From the NCBI GenBank assembly GCA_002887195.1, contig PJAB01000484.1:1-25568 (forward strand): a DNA stretch of 25,568 nt. Reading direction: 5' to 3'. The translations under genes and the position numbers were made by a program. A model generated the notes under the pieces. It was not told the DNA's origin and did not search any database. It saw only the letters and a program-made list of their open reading frames with translations. Each line of letters begins with the position of its first letter. Position 1 is the stretch's first letter. The DNA is from Chrysochromulina parva. Its lineage: Eukaryota > Haptophyta > Prymnesiales > Chrysochromulinaceae. This document shows positions 7,315-16,609 of this stretch, piece after piece.

Positions 7315-8544
7315 TCAACCACCCTCGCGTTTGCGCCGCTCCTGCTCAAGGAGCCTCGCGCGCTCGTTGGCGAGCGAGCGCGCGTACCAATCGTCCTGGT
7401 CGAGGAACGGATCGTACGTGCCCTCGTCCAGCGTCACGTCCATGCGCCGGCTCGTCTCAATCGAGATCTCAATCGCGAGCTCGGAGGCCTCCCCGTACCT
7501 CTCTTCTTCAACGGCGAGGCGAAGGGAGGCCAGTAAGCGTCCACGCGTCGACGTGGACGCGTCGAGCGCGGCGGCAGTTCCCACATCGCCCATGTCGAGC
7601 GCGCGCCGCAGCCGCACCTGTCGGCGCACATCCTCGTCGAGGAGCGGCTCGAGGAGTGCCGTAATGGTCACCGATGTCGCGTCGCGCGGGCGAGGCAGTC
7701 GCAGCCCCGCTCGGAGTGCCGACAGGGCACGCTCCTCGAGCGTGAGCGACTCGAGCTCGGCAAAGCTCCGGATCTCCCACGGCAGCGGCACGAACGCGCC
7801 GCCGGGCTCGCTCACGCCCTCCTCCTTGCCATCCTCTGCTTCACGTAGTCGACCCAGCTCCATCCGCATCTTGCCGCGCTGCTCCGAGTACCGCGGCTGC
7901 GTGGCTGCCGCCTCCCACACGAGACGCTCGACATGCACCTGGCCGGCTGTTGCTGCGAGGGCCAGGCCGAGCGCTTCGTCCACAACACACTCGCACAGCT
8001 CCGACTCCGCCGACGCGGCCGGTGCGACTACGGGATCGAGCCAGACGCATGCACCGAGGATGAGCGTCGAGCCTGCTAGCAAAAGATCGGAGCGCTCGAT
8101 CACCACCCGCTTGACTTTGGCATTCGCCTCGCGCTGCATCGCGTCCATCAGCAGATGGTACGTAGATGCGAATGCTGCCTTCGTTGGGCCCGGGCCAGCG
8201 AAGCGTGCGGCGAAGTCTCGTTTGGCCTGTGGTGGCGCAAATCTTCCCCACGGTAGGTTGTCGAAAAGGCACCCATCGCGTTCGATGATGAACCGGCCAT
8301 TGCGCAGCACCTCAAAGCCTGCGGCGGCCGCCGCCGGCGCCATCAGAGCCTGCTCCATGGCTGCCACAGCATTCGCTGGCACGGGCACAGGCAGCACTAA
8401 GCTGCCGCGCTGCTGCTCGAGGAATAGGGCTGGAGCGCCGCAGTAGCGGCCGATGCCGGACACTTGAGTGGTGACGAAGTCTCCGGAGGCAGCGACCAAG
8501 CTGGTGGTGAGTAGGATGCACAGCAGCGGAGCGGGATTGCGCAT
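7315..8544 (-). CDS. Signal-peptide protein with UVR-like helical hairpins, possibly plastid-targeted
   Basis: 409 residues from ATG 8544; the upstream open frame lacks support. The N-terminus is a good signal peptide (MRNPAPLLCILLTTSLVAAS), which in an alga with a complex plastid could be the first half of a bipartite targeting signal. The middle holds a conserved-looking block with IIERDGCLFDNLPWG and a hydrophobic strand LLLAGSTLILGACVWLD. The C-terminal third carries paired charged hairpins, RLRRALDMGDVGTAAAL and LRLAVEEERYGEASEL. The second fits the UVR pattern (L..A.EEERYEEA..L) and the pair recalls the start of EXECUTER-type plastid proteins. It ends YDPFLDQDDWY and a basic helix. The function is unknown; the UVR resemblance is motif-level only. 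The gene ends 119 bp before the TRM11 start on the same strand. Confidence 0.6.
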   Translation of the reverse strand: MRNPAPLLCILLTTSLVAASGDFVTTQVSGIGRYCGAPALFLEQQRGSLVLPVPVPANAVAAMEQALMAPAAAAAGFEVLRNGRFIIERDGCLFDNLPWGRFAPPQAKRDFAARFAGPGPTKAAFASTYHLLMDAMQREANAKVKRVVIERSDLLLAGSTLILGACVWLDPVVAPAASAESELCECVVDEALGLALAATAGQVHVERLVWEAAATQPRYSEQRGKMRMELGRLREAEDGKEEGVSEPGGAFVPLPWEIRSFAELESLTLEERALSALRAGLRLPRPRDATSVTITALLEPLLDEDVRRQVRLRRALDMGDVGTAAALDASTSTRGRLLASLRLAVEEERYGEASELAIEISIETSRRMDVTLDEGTYDPFLDQDDWYARSLANERARLLEQERRKREGG

Positions 8545-8845
8545 CGAAGTCCAAGTGTGAATCGGCTGTGCATACCGGCCGCCCTGCTCGGAAATCCGTT
8601 CTTGTAGGAAGGGCACGCAGGATTAGGTGTTGAGGAGGGGCGGGGGCCTCCTTCGACTTTTTCCGGATGTGAATAACATCATCACATTTCACTGTCTTCT
8701 CTCACTGTCATTCTGACGAATGCTGATTTATTTACGCACATTGCGCAATCCTAATTGACATAATCATCCCGACTATAGTATGGGGATCCCTGACATCAAC
8801 CGGACGTTAGTACGGGGATCCCTGGCATCAACTACGGTGGAGAGA
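8545..8845. other. Intergenic region with an imperfect direct repeat
   Basis: It lies between the oxygenase stop and the UVR-like gene start, and is AT-richer than its flanks around 8640-8780. The only structure seen is the repeat at 8777-8832. It presumably holds the promoter of the UVR-like gene. Confidence 0.5.
8777..8832. repeat. Two 24-bp direct repeats, period 32
   Basis: AGTATGGGGATCCCTGACAT plus CAAC at 8777-8800 recurs with two mismatches at 8809-8832. An 8-bp spacer separates the copies. Each includes the palindrome GGGATCCC, so the pair could be a binding site, though this is inference. Confidence 0.85.
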
Positions 8846-10105
8846 TCATTCATGTTTGAGATCATTTTGAGTTCGTGATTTTCGCGGCTCAAGGCACGAA
8901 AGAGAGCACGTGCGCAGATTGCCGGACTGCATTTTGGCGGCTGATGCGTCCTCACCCCGGTAGCCGATGCTGGCGTCGCGGAAGGGCGAGGACTTGCAGT
9001 ACACATTAAATGCCACGGAGATACGTAAGCCGCGCCGATGGGTCGCTGCACCGCTGCTGCCGCCCGCGCCGTCGAGCAGCTCGCGCGGCATGACCGCGTG
9101 CAGCAGGTGACCGGGAAAGCACCAGAGCTCGCCCGCCGCAGGCGCCACCGAGAGGAAGCTGTGCGCACCTGTACAAGGGTCCTCGTGCGTCTTCAGAAGC
9201 AAGGCGCCGCCGAGACTGGAAACCGAGGCTGGCTGCGCGGCCGCCGCTGGGGGCGGGTCCGATGCGGTGGAGTCTGCAGCGGCGGAGGTGTGCGAGGAGG
9301 GCTCGACGATCATCGCGGGCCTCGGCCGATCTGAGAGCAGCCGCGACACAAAGTCAAATGGGCTCGGGGTCTCCGATTCCTCGCCTGAGGCAACGTAGTA
9401 CACCAGGCTCCAGGCACAGTCGGCGCCGTGGTCGTGGAGGTAGTTGAGATCCTGAGGGCCGTTGACGTTCAGCCAACCAGTGATGCGCCCACCCGTCGGC
9501 ACTCCGTCTACGTCCAGTCCGAGGCCTGCGCGTGCCGCGGCAGCGGCGGCGGCCAGGGCGGTCGTATCATCGAGCCTGATGGGCTCTGCAAGCACACGAG
9601 CCAGGGTGGCTGCAAGCACAGGAGCCTCGTGCGCGATGGGCTTCCCACTGCGCGCGTCGATGGCGATGCTGCGGATCGCAGGCAGAACCACCTGTGCAAG
9701 CAGCGCATCGTACCACAGTGCCTCTCCGTGGCTGCTGCGGCGCAAGGCCTCCTCGCGCGAGTGGTAGCCGCCACTGTTGGATTTCGATTCACCCGTCAAC
9801 CAAGCCATGGGCCATCGATGATGATGGACCGCCTCACGCTGGAGTTGAGCATTGAGCGCTGCGGCCGTCTCCTTTTGCAAAACGAAGCGGTGCACGTCGG
9901 ATATCTCGCCTGCGACTGGCGGCCGATCAGGCAATCGTCGCACCTCGTGAAGCGAGAACTGCGACGAAGGCAGGCTGCCGATTGCACATGGAGCTGCGGG
10001 GATTTCGGTGGGATCCTCGCGGCACGAGATCCATCTGCGCTCATGATCGAGCCAGCGCATGCAGAGCAGCTGCACGCGCGCGTCCTCAAAAGAATTGGCA
10101 AGCAT
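8846..10105 (-). CDS. 2OG-Fe(II) oxygenase, TIGR02466/2OG-FeII_Oxy_5-like
   Basis: 419 residues from the first ATG (10105). The frame is open upstream to about 10177 and reads IWKSPIQECVF, which looks like the true start of the fold. An acceptor-like GTGTTCCAG ends at 10169, so a further 5' exon is probable. The double-stranded beta-helix core is recognised from GWLNVNGPQDLNYLHDH followed by WSLVYYV, then GELWCFPGHLLHAVMP and LRISVAFNV. Iron ligands are probably one His of LHDH, the acidic residue nearby, and the His of LLHAV; the Arg of RISVAFN should bind the 2-oxoglutarate carboxylate. A Pro/Ala/Ser-rich insert of about 50 residues breaks the middle of the barrel. The substrate is unknown. 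The last 40 residues (after NVYCKSSPF) look unstructured. Confidence 0.8.
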   Translation of the reverse strand: MLANSFEDARVQLLCMRWLDHERRWISCREDPTEIPAAPCAIGSLPSSQFSLHEVRRLPDRPPVAGEISDVHRFVLQKETAAALNAQLQREAVHHHRWPMAWLTGESKSNSGGYHSREEALRRSSHGEALWYDALLAQVVLPAIRSIAIDARSGKPIAHEAPVLAATLARVLAEPIRLDDTTALAAAAAAARAGLGLDVDGVPTGGRITGWLNVNGPQDLNYLHDHGADCAWSLVYYVASGEESETPSPFDFVSRLLSDRPRPAMIVEPSSHTSAAADSTASDPPPAAAAQPASVSSLGGALLLKTHEDPCTGAHSFLSVAPAAGELWCFPGHLLHAVMPRELLDGAGGSSGAATHRRGLRISVAFNVYCKSSPFRDASIGYRGEDASAAKMQSGNLRTCSLSCLEPRKSRTQNDLKHE

Positions 10106-10177
10106 CGCCACGAGTCGGCTTAGGCAAGTGGCCGGAAACACGCATTCCTGTATTGGCGATTTCCAAATCTGGAACAC

Positions 10178-10663
10178 CGTCGTTCACGGCCGGGTGGGGG
10201 CCGGAACCTTGAAATCCTCGCCGGTGTGTTAGTCCACCGAGCGACGCGACCACTGCGTGGCAGTGAATCGTGTGGTAGTGGCTGGTCGGTGCCTGTGTGT
10301 CGATTCAACTGACCCTTTCGCAAGCAAGCAAGCCCCAGGGGCAAGCCCCGCACGTGCCACGACCTCGAACCACGCTTTCCCGACGGGGCGTGTGTTTGGA
10401 TGTTTCGTGCTTTGCTGTGGCGTGGGCTGGACACATCGTTCTGGCCGCCCCCTGAGCGGGGGGGTCTTGGTTAGCAAGGGTTGTCTCTGGTTACCCCAGC
10501 GGCGGTTGTTCGGCGTTCGTGTTTTCGAGTCGAGACGAGACCGCGGTCTGAGACCCCATCATCCCATCAAGGACACGGGCGAGTCCGGACCGGCGTAATA
10601 GATTCAATACGATAGCTCTCGAATAGCTCTCGGAAACGGATGGGCCCTCCAACCTTTTCACAC
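10178..10663. other. Intergenic stretch, probable 5' exon or promoter of the oxygenase gene
   Basis: No coding region could be supported on either strand. It should hold the 5' exon(s) and promoter of the oxygenase and the 3' UTR of the WDR59 gene. A short direct repeat ATAGCTCTCG occurs twice at about 10611-10632. A search for tRNA B-box sequence gave only a poor match near 10360. Confidence 0.5.
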
Positions 10664-13600
10664 TCAAGGGCTTGTGAGCAAAGCCGAGATTGCGCGCGCA
10701 CGCTGCCGCGCGTCGGCCGAAGCCCCAAACGCGGAGCCCCCTCCGGAGCGCGGCCCGCGTGCCTGCCTTGAGGAGGGCGTGACGCGCGCGCCGCGCTGCG
10801 AGGCGCCGGCGCTCGTCCCGCACGGAAGCGGCGAGCAGCAAGACGAGGGCTCGGGCGGCGCGGCGTGCAGGCAGCGGCAGCCGCACCCGCTAGGGCACCC
10901 GCCGAGCGCCATGCCGAGCGCTTGCCCGCCGCCGCGCGCCCCAAACCACTCTCGCATGCAGCGCAGATGGCCGCCGTGGCCGCAGACGCCGCAGAACCAC
11001 ACGAGGCCGCGCGCGGGCAGCTGGCACACGGTGCAGCGCGTGCGCTCGGCGCGGCGCGAGGATTGGTGTTCGTCCGGAGGCGCCTCATCGACTGTGGGGA
11101 GGCTGAGGGTCGAGGTCGAGGCGGAGATGGCACCTCGATCGACTGTGGGGAGGCTGTGGGCCGAGGTCGATACGGAGAGGGCACCTCGAGTGCTGCTCGT
11201 GTCGACGCCGCCAAAGTACCATGCCCCGCGGAAGCTGTCTTCGCTCGAGCACACGCGCAGCTTGCCATCGCGGGACGTGCTGGGAACGCGCCGCCCGACG
11301 CTCGCACCATATTTGGCAACCTCGGCCAGGGGCACCGACGCGCCGTAATGGGCGCCGCCGCCGCCCTGGCACGAGCTGCCCGCGCCGCCCGCGCCGCCCG
11401 CACCGCGCGCCGCGCAGCCGGGGGTGCTGACTGAGAGCTGAGGTCTGAGCGGCGGCAACTGAGCCGACGTGACCATGACGAGGATCGTGCCTGCGGGCGC
11501 GGGCGCGGCGCCCGGCGGCGGCGGCGGCGACTCGACTGGCGAGGGGCCGCTCCCACCAAACTTGGCAATCTCGGCAAGGGGCACCACGAGCTGCCAGCGG
11601 ACGAGGAGGTCGCAGTAGATCTGGCGGCAGCGCTGGTAGCTGGCCTCGTCCTCGCGCGGCAGCAGCGGCGTACGCGGCGCGCGCGAGTGAGGAGGCCTTG
11701 CATGTAAGTGCTCAACACGGCGCTCCTCTTCCCCACAGGTGCGCGGCGCGCGCGAGTTCGTGGTGAGGCACGAGAGGAGGGCCACCGTCTGCACGTCCCG
11801 CTGGCGGAGCCTCTGATGCACCAGGGCCGTGAGGACGGGTGACGCAAAGCCGAAGGCCACTCCGCCGGCCGCGAGTCGCGTCGGCTCCTGCGCCGCGGTC
11901 GCACATGCCGCCATCATCCACACACGCCAAAGGTCCGCTCGGCCGCTCGCGAGCGCGACCGCCGCGTTGTGTCGGCAGAGGTCGCTCGCCGAATCCGCGC
12001 GCGCCGAGCGGCGCGAGGCCACCAGGTACTGCGAGGCCAGTGAGCGATCGACCTCGGCGTGTGCTACGTGATCGACGAGGAGCGTCGCACCCCGCGCGGC
12101 GTCTCCCAGTCCGCGCAGCAGGCTGCGTCCGCAGCTCTGGCGCATCCCTCTGCGAGCGCCGTGTTGAGCGATCCCAACGGCACCGCCGCCCTCGGCGCTG
12201 CCGCGAGCGCCCTCCCCCAGCGCGCTGGATGGCGGCGCACCCAAGATAGCAGTGGCGCGCTCGTCCATGCCGCCGTACATCTCGCCCTCGTCGTCGATGT
12301 CCTCATCCTCAGCGTCCTCCTCACCAAGCAGGCTCGAGCCCGTCCACGTACCGGCGAGGCCCCCCATTTGCATAGCTCGCTGCAACTCGACGATCGGCGC
12401 CAGCTGCCATCCGCGCACGAGGCCCTCGAAATCCGCGTACGTCCGCGGCAGCTCCGCCTCGTTCAATCCCGCGTACGGCGAGGGCGAATGGTAGAAGCAC
12501 GCGAGCATGCCGGACGCGTTGAAGCGAGCGCCACAGGTACGCGGCGGCGGCACGATGCCTCTCTCAAAGAAGCCCGAGCCGCTCGGAGCGATAGCGTCGA
12601 GACGCCCGCTTTCGGCTGCGATGCGCAGGGCGCCGCCGCCCGGTTGGCGCCACCGGCTCATTTCTATCGACGCCTGTGCGCGCTGCGCACCCACAAGCAA
12701 GGCGCGCAGGCAGCTCAACACCAGGCCCACGAGCGCCGTGGTGGGCGGCACGAGCGCCGCGTTGCCAGCGCCGCCGCCGGACGCGTCGAGCGCCGAGTCG
12801 AGCGCGCCCTGGCCGTCGACGTCCGCCGCACCGCTGCCGATTCCGCCTCCGCCGCCGCCGCCGCCGCCGCCGCAACTGGCGCCGCCGCCGCCGCCGCCGC
12901 AACTGGCGCCGCCGCCGCCGCCGCAACTGGCGCCGCTACCGCTCAGGCGACGCTCGCGTGCATCACGTGTGGCGCCCCCCACGGCGCTCGCACGATAGAG
13001 CTGGCTGGCCGCGTCGTGGTGGGCGCCGTCCGCAAGCGATGCGATGAGCTCTGCCTCGAGAATGGTTCGATGGGGCTCGCGAAGGTTGCGGAGCGGCCGG
13101 CACCACGCCAGAGCCCGATCGCGCTCGCCCTCTTCGGCCTCCTCCTCTCCATCATCTCCAACGGCAGCGTTGCGCGCCGCCTCGGCCTCGGCTTCGGTGC
13201 ACAGCGTCAGGGTGGGCGGTGCGAGAGCCGCTGGGTTGACGTGCAGTCGGAGCCAGGTCAGATGGGTGGCATGTGGGGACTCGTCCGTTGACGAAACCGT
13301 TGACGATGCCTCATTCGCACGCCGCAGCTTCGGCCCTGCCAACTCGCCCAACGGCGAGCTGCGTGTGCGCGCCCCCATCGCACGCCCCCCCATCGGTGAC
13401 GCCCCGCCTGCCTTGTTAGGCAACCCTTCGGCCGAGCCGAGCGCGGGCGGCTGGGCAGGCGCCGTTGCGGGCGCGAGTGCAGCCGAGCGCCCCCCCAGCA
13501 TCGGCGAAGGCAGCGCGCTGCGAAGGAACAAAGAGCGCCCTCCTGGTGGCAGCTGGAGTTGCGAAGCCTCCGCGTCGGCGGTGGCGGCCGGGCGCGCGGC

Positions 13601-14009
13601 AACAGCCGGCTCCTCACGCACACACAGCCCACAAGCGACCAACAACACCAGCTCAGACCCCACCGTGCTGCTGCCGCCCACGCCGGCGCCTTCGAGGCTG
13701 CCACGGCTGCTGCTGCTGCTGCCAGAGCTGGTCTTCACAGGGGAGGTGTTCACAGGGGAGGAGGTGGACGAGGACGCGCCGGCCACTTCGAGGCGCGGCG
13801 CCTCGAGCCAGGGGCGCTCAGCACGGCGCTCGGACCGCCAGCGCGCCTGTACCACCTCGAGCCACAAAGGCGAGCGCCTGCCTGGCGCCGTGCTGGGCGC
13901 CGCTGCGGGGGCTTGCGGTGCGGAGGCGGCGGAGGCGGCGTCGGAGGAGGCGGCGGCGGCGGAGGAGGCGGCGTCGTCGGAGGAGGCGGCGGCGGCGGAA
14001 GCGGCGGAA

Positions 14010-14046
<37 letters not shown>

Positions 14047-15415
14047 AGGTGGCTGGTACCGGTAGCGCGGGCGGCGCTGGCAGTGCCAGCCGGGGAGCGA
14101 GGGGCGCGACCGTCCAGAGCCGCAGGCATTGATCGTGCCCAATCGAGGCCATCGCGAGGCCATCGCGAGGCCATGAGGCCACCGCCGAGCGCTGTGCCGA
14201 GCGCTGTGCCGAGCGCGGGAGTGAGGGGTCTGCCGCTGGGAGTGCCCCCCGACATTGCCCAGTGTTGCAGGTGAGACGCTCGCAATGGCCCGCCGGGACC
14301 CAATCGGAGGCGATCAGGATCGCGCCCGCGCCACCTGCGGCGCCCGCCACGCCCGCGATGCCAGCGGCACCGACGCCCCCCTCCCCCCTCCCCCCGCCCC
14401 CCTCCTCGCCCGTGCGCACCAAGTACCACGCCTGCAGCCCTCGAGACGCGGGCCCCTCAGCCGCTCCCATCGGCGGAGCTGCGCACGACTCTGGAGCCTC
14501 GCACACCGTGACTGCCACTGCCGCCGCGGTGCCGCTGCCCTCCCGCGGCGCCGTCTCGGGCGGCAGCAAAGAGGGCGCCAGGCAGCACGCGTGGTAAATG
14601 AGCGACTCGCTCACCGCCGACGCAAGGAGCGTCGCCCCCTCGGGCGCAGCCGCGCCATCGGGAGTCGGCAGCGCTGTTGTGGGCAAGTCGTTCGAGCGCC
14701 GCCTGCCCACTTGCCATAAGCGTAAGGCGCTGTCGGAGCCGCAGCTGAGGAGCTCACTGACGGACGAGTCGGCCGGCGCGGACTGCCATGCGAGGCTGTG
14801 CACGCACCCCTCGTGCGCGCCCAGTAGCTCCACTACCGGCGCGCGCGGTTGCCGCACGTCCCACACGCGCACGTCGCCTCCCAGGGATGCCGCCAGCGCG
14901 TGCTCAAAGGACGCCGCTCCCCACGCAAGCGCACCGCCGTAGGCCGATTTCGTGAGGCGCGCCCCGGCCGTGGGAGCGGTGGCTGCGCCCAGTTCGATGC
15001 GCTGCAGAGAGCGCACGTCCCAAATCGCGACCACGCCGTTCGCGGACCGAGTGGCGAGCATGTGGCCCGCAGTGCTACTCCAAGCGAGAGCGTCCGCAGT
15101 GCTCGAAATTCGCCACCGTGCGGCGAGCGAACTCCCAACGTGGGCGGCGGCCAAATCGTAGAGCGAGATCGCGCCGCTCTCTCCGGCCGCGGCGAGGATG
15201 AGCACATCGAGTGTCGAGGGATGCCATGCGAGGGCGACAACGGCGTCGTCGTGGGGCAGCCACTGGCTGGGCTCCCATGGCCAATCTAGGTCAAAGGTGC
15301 ACAAGCCACTCGGTCCTCCGACGGCCGCGACGCCGGCAGCACTGTTGAGGCTCACAGCCTGTCCGGAGACGGCCGCGTGCCGCGAGCAGAGGGTTTGCTT
15401 CGGCGCAGCTTGCAT
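10664..15415 (-). CDS. WDR59: WDR59/SEA3 homologue, GATOR2 (SEACAT) subunit
   Basis: An uninterrupted 1583-residue frame from ATG 15415; human WDR59 has about 974. WDR59 is a scaffold of GATOR2, which relays amino-acid sufficiency to TORC1 at the lysosome or vacuole. The N-terminus is a WD40 propeller: DAVVALAWHPS, ANGVVAIWDVR, GGDVRVWDVRQPRAPV, EGCVHSLAWQ, SALRLWQVG, then after a Gly/Ala-rich insert HDQCLRLWTV. The middle has a block PRTCGARFNASGMLACF, as in WDR59. A pre-finger helix YCDLLVRWQLVVPLAEIAKF follows. The C-terminal zinc domain at about 1461-1517 is diagnostic: CTVCQLPARG, FCGVCGHGGHLRCMREWF, CPSGCGCRCL. The extra length comes from Ala, Ser, Gly and Glu runs. Another 65 residues follow the finger, where the human protein stops. 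The first Cys pair that usually precedes the finger was not found. Confidence 0.88.
11087..11188. repeat. 51-bp tandem duplication inside WDR59
   Basis: Two copies (11087-11137 and 11138-11188) encode the 17-residue units RGALSVSTSAHSLPTVD and RGAISASTSTLSLPTVD on the minus strand. The duplication is in frame and lies just before the zinc domain. Confidence 0.9.
11300..11585. repeat. Diverged 37-bp direct repeat in WDR59, 249 bp apart
   Basis: The segment at 11549-11585 (encoding VPLAEIAKFGGS) recurs at 11300-11336 (VPLAEVAKYGAS) with five mismatches. The spacing is 83 codons. Only the upstream copy on the minus strand sits in the position expected for the family helix. Confidence 0.8.
12842..12944. 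repeat. GC-rich minisatellite in WDR59, (CCG)n CAACTGGCG
   Basis: Runs of CCG are separated three times by CAACTGGCG. On the minus strand this encodes Gly runs broken by ASC. The copies differ in run length, so the tract probably varies in length. Confidence 0.85.
13918..14049. repeat. Imperfect GGC/GGA tract in WDR59 encoding Ala/Ser runs
   Basis: A trinucleotide tract of GCG, GAG and GTC units encodes on the minus strand a long run of Ala broken by Ser and Asp, between propeller blades. The opposite strand is open too, purely because of the repeat. Confidence 0.8.
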
Positions 15416-16609
15416 ACTTTTTCTCACGACGACGCGTAGATTGCTTGTTCTTCGCACGCGCGTTGTGTTGGTTGAACGTTCAGCGCGACTCGCGAGGCTA
15501 CCCGGCTACTGGGGAGGGGAGATCGAGGATGGTATTAGTGTCGAGCTCGGCATAGCATGATCCGCCGCTTCAGCGGTGTGTGACGAACTCCACGCGCCAC
15601 GCGCCATGGCCGCGCCCGGCGCCGGCGGACACCCGTTCTCTTCTCGAGTCAAGGGAGGGACCAAGGGTACCAAGGAGTAACTTTATGCGCGTTGTTTTCG
15701 GGATCATGCTTCATGGTCCCCGTGTCGGCCGTCGGGCCTGCGTAGGGCGAGTTCTTCTTGGTTCGTCCGGGTTAATTTTTAGTGGCATTCATAGAATAAC
15801 TCTATGCGGATGGAGTTAAGGTAGTCCGCGCTCGCACTCATCAGGCTAATTTTCGGAAATGAGCCCTACATGAACCAATGACTGCCGGGGCGGGGGAGGG
15901 TGGGGAAAGAATAGGGGTGGGGACAGGGTGGCTGCGTAGAGGGAGGGGAACGAATGGACTACGAATGGACAGTTGGTCCAGATGGTTCATGGTTCAGGTG
16001 TTTAGAAGGACATCAAGGAGGGACAGCGTAGCGTTAGCGAGCAGCGAGTGCACGGTACTCAGTAGACCTCGGTTCCTCCCGGACGGGCTGAAGAGTGAAA
16101 GCCTGGTAAAGAAGCCAGCATCGAAAACCTTGCAAGGTTTTCTGGGGTGTACAGTGCGACGTCAAGTTACAAGTAGTCACATGGATCTGGGGCACGGCAT
16201 GCGATCGCGATGGCGGACGAATCTGATCACAAACTCACACATCACTAACCCATCCCCATCGCGCGGAAAAACTCCCGCGCGCATCAAGTACTACTGGTAC
16301 ACGGCGCTTGACGTAACGCGTAACCTAAACCTTTTACGTGCATGCTCGACCGGGGTATACAACTCTCGCATACACAGCATGAAACTGCGCTCCCTCGGTG
16401 CCAATCCCCAGACGCTTAGGTCTTGACGGCGGCGCGCCGCCGCCGGCCGCCATGTGCAGCTGCAAGAGTGGGATTTAATGGTGGCCTCTCTGCGCCCCCT
16501 CATCTCTTCATGGTACGCAGGAGCTTCCGGCCGTAAGGTCGCTCACAGAGTCCATGCTCGAGGCGCGCCCGCATGGCTCCGCAGACGCCGCTGGTCTCAG
16601 TCTCAGATG
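15416..16609. other. Gene-poor segment, about 1.2 kb
   Basis: No convincing gene. GC drops relative to the neighbours. An open frame at 15878-16426 (+) has no recognisable motif and mixed composition, and was not accepted. Structures seen are a 20-bp perfect palindrome at 16123-16142, a 16-bp GC palindrome at 16427-16442 (CGGCGGCGCGCCGCCG), a repeated ACGAATGGAC at 15950-15959 and 15961-15970, and a G/A-rich stretch at 15885-15950. The WDR59 promoter and the 3' UTR of the surface-protein gene should lie at its two ends. Confidence 0.6.
16123..16142. repeat. 20-bp perfect palindrome
   Basis: GAAAACCTTGCAAGGTTTTC is its own reverse complement with no spacer. It lies in the middle of the gene-poor segment. 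Confidence 0.95.

Noticed and set aside
6494..8446. 650-codon plus-strand frame
   Set aside because: It spans the antisense of two genes and their spacer. A real gene would not cover TRM11 and the UVR-like gene with an Arg/Ser-rich product.
10340..10400. Possible tRNA (B-box-like GGTTCGAGG on the minus strand)
   Set aside because: The match to the B box is incomplete and no acceptor stem or anticodon arm can be paired around it.
12059..14132. Two long plus-strand frames (12059-13291 and 13044-14132)
   Set aside because: Both lie opposite WDR59 and read its trinucleotide tracts in antisense; no recognisable motif.
15878..16426. 182-codon plus-strand frame in the gene-poor segment
   Set aside because: No motif, irregular composition, no splice context and no codon pattern like the neighbouring genes. 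Kept only as part of the gene-poor region.
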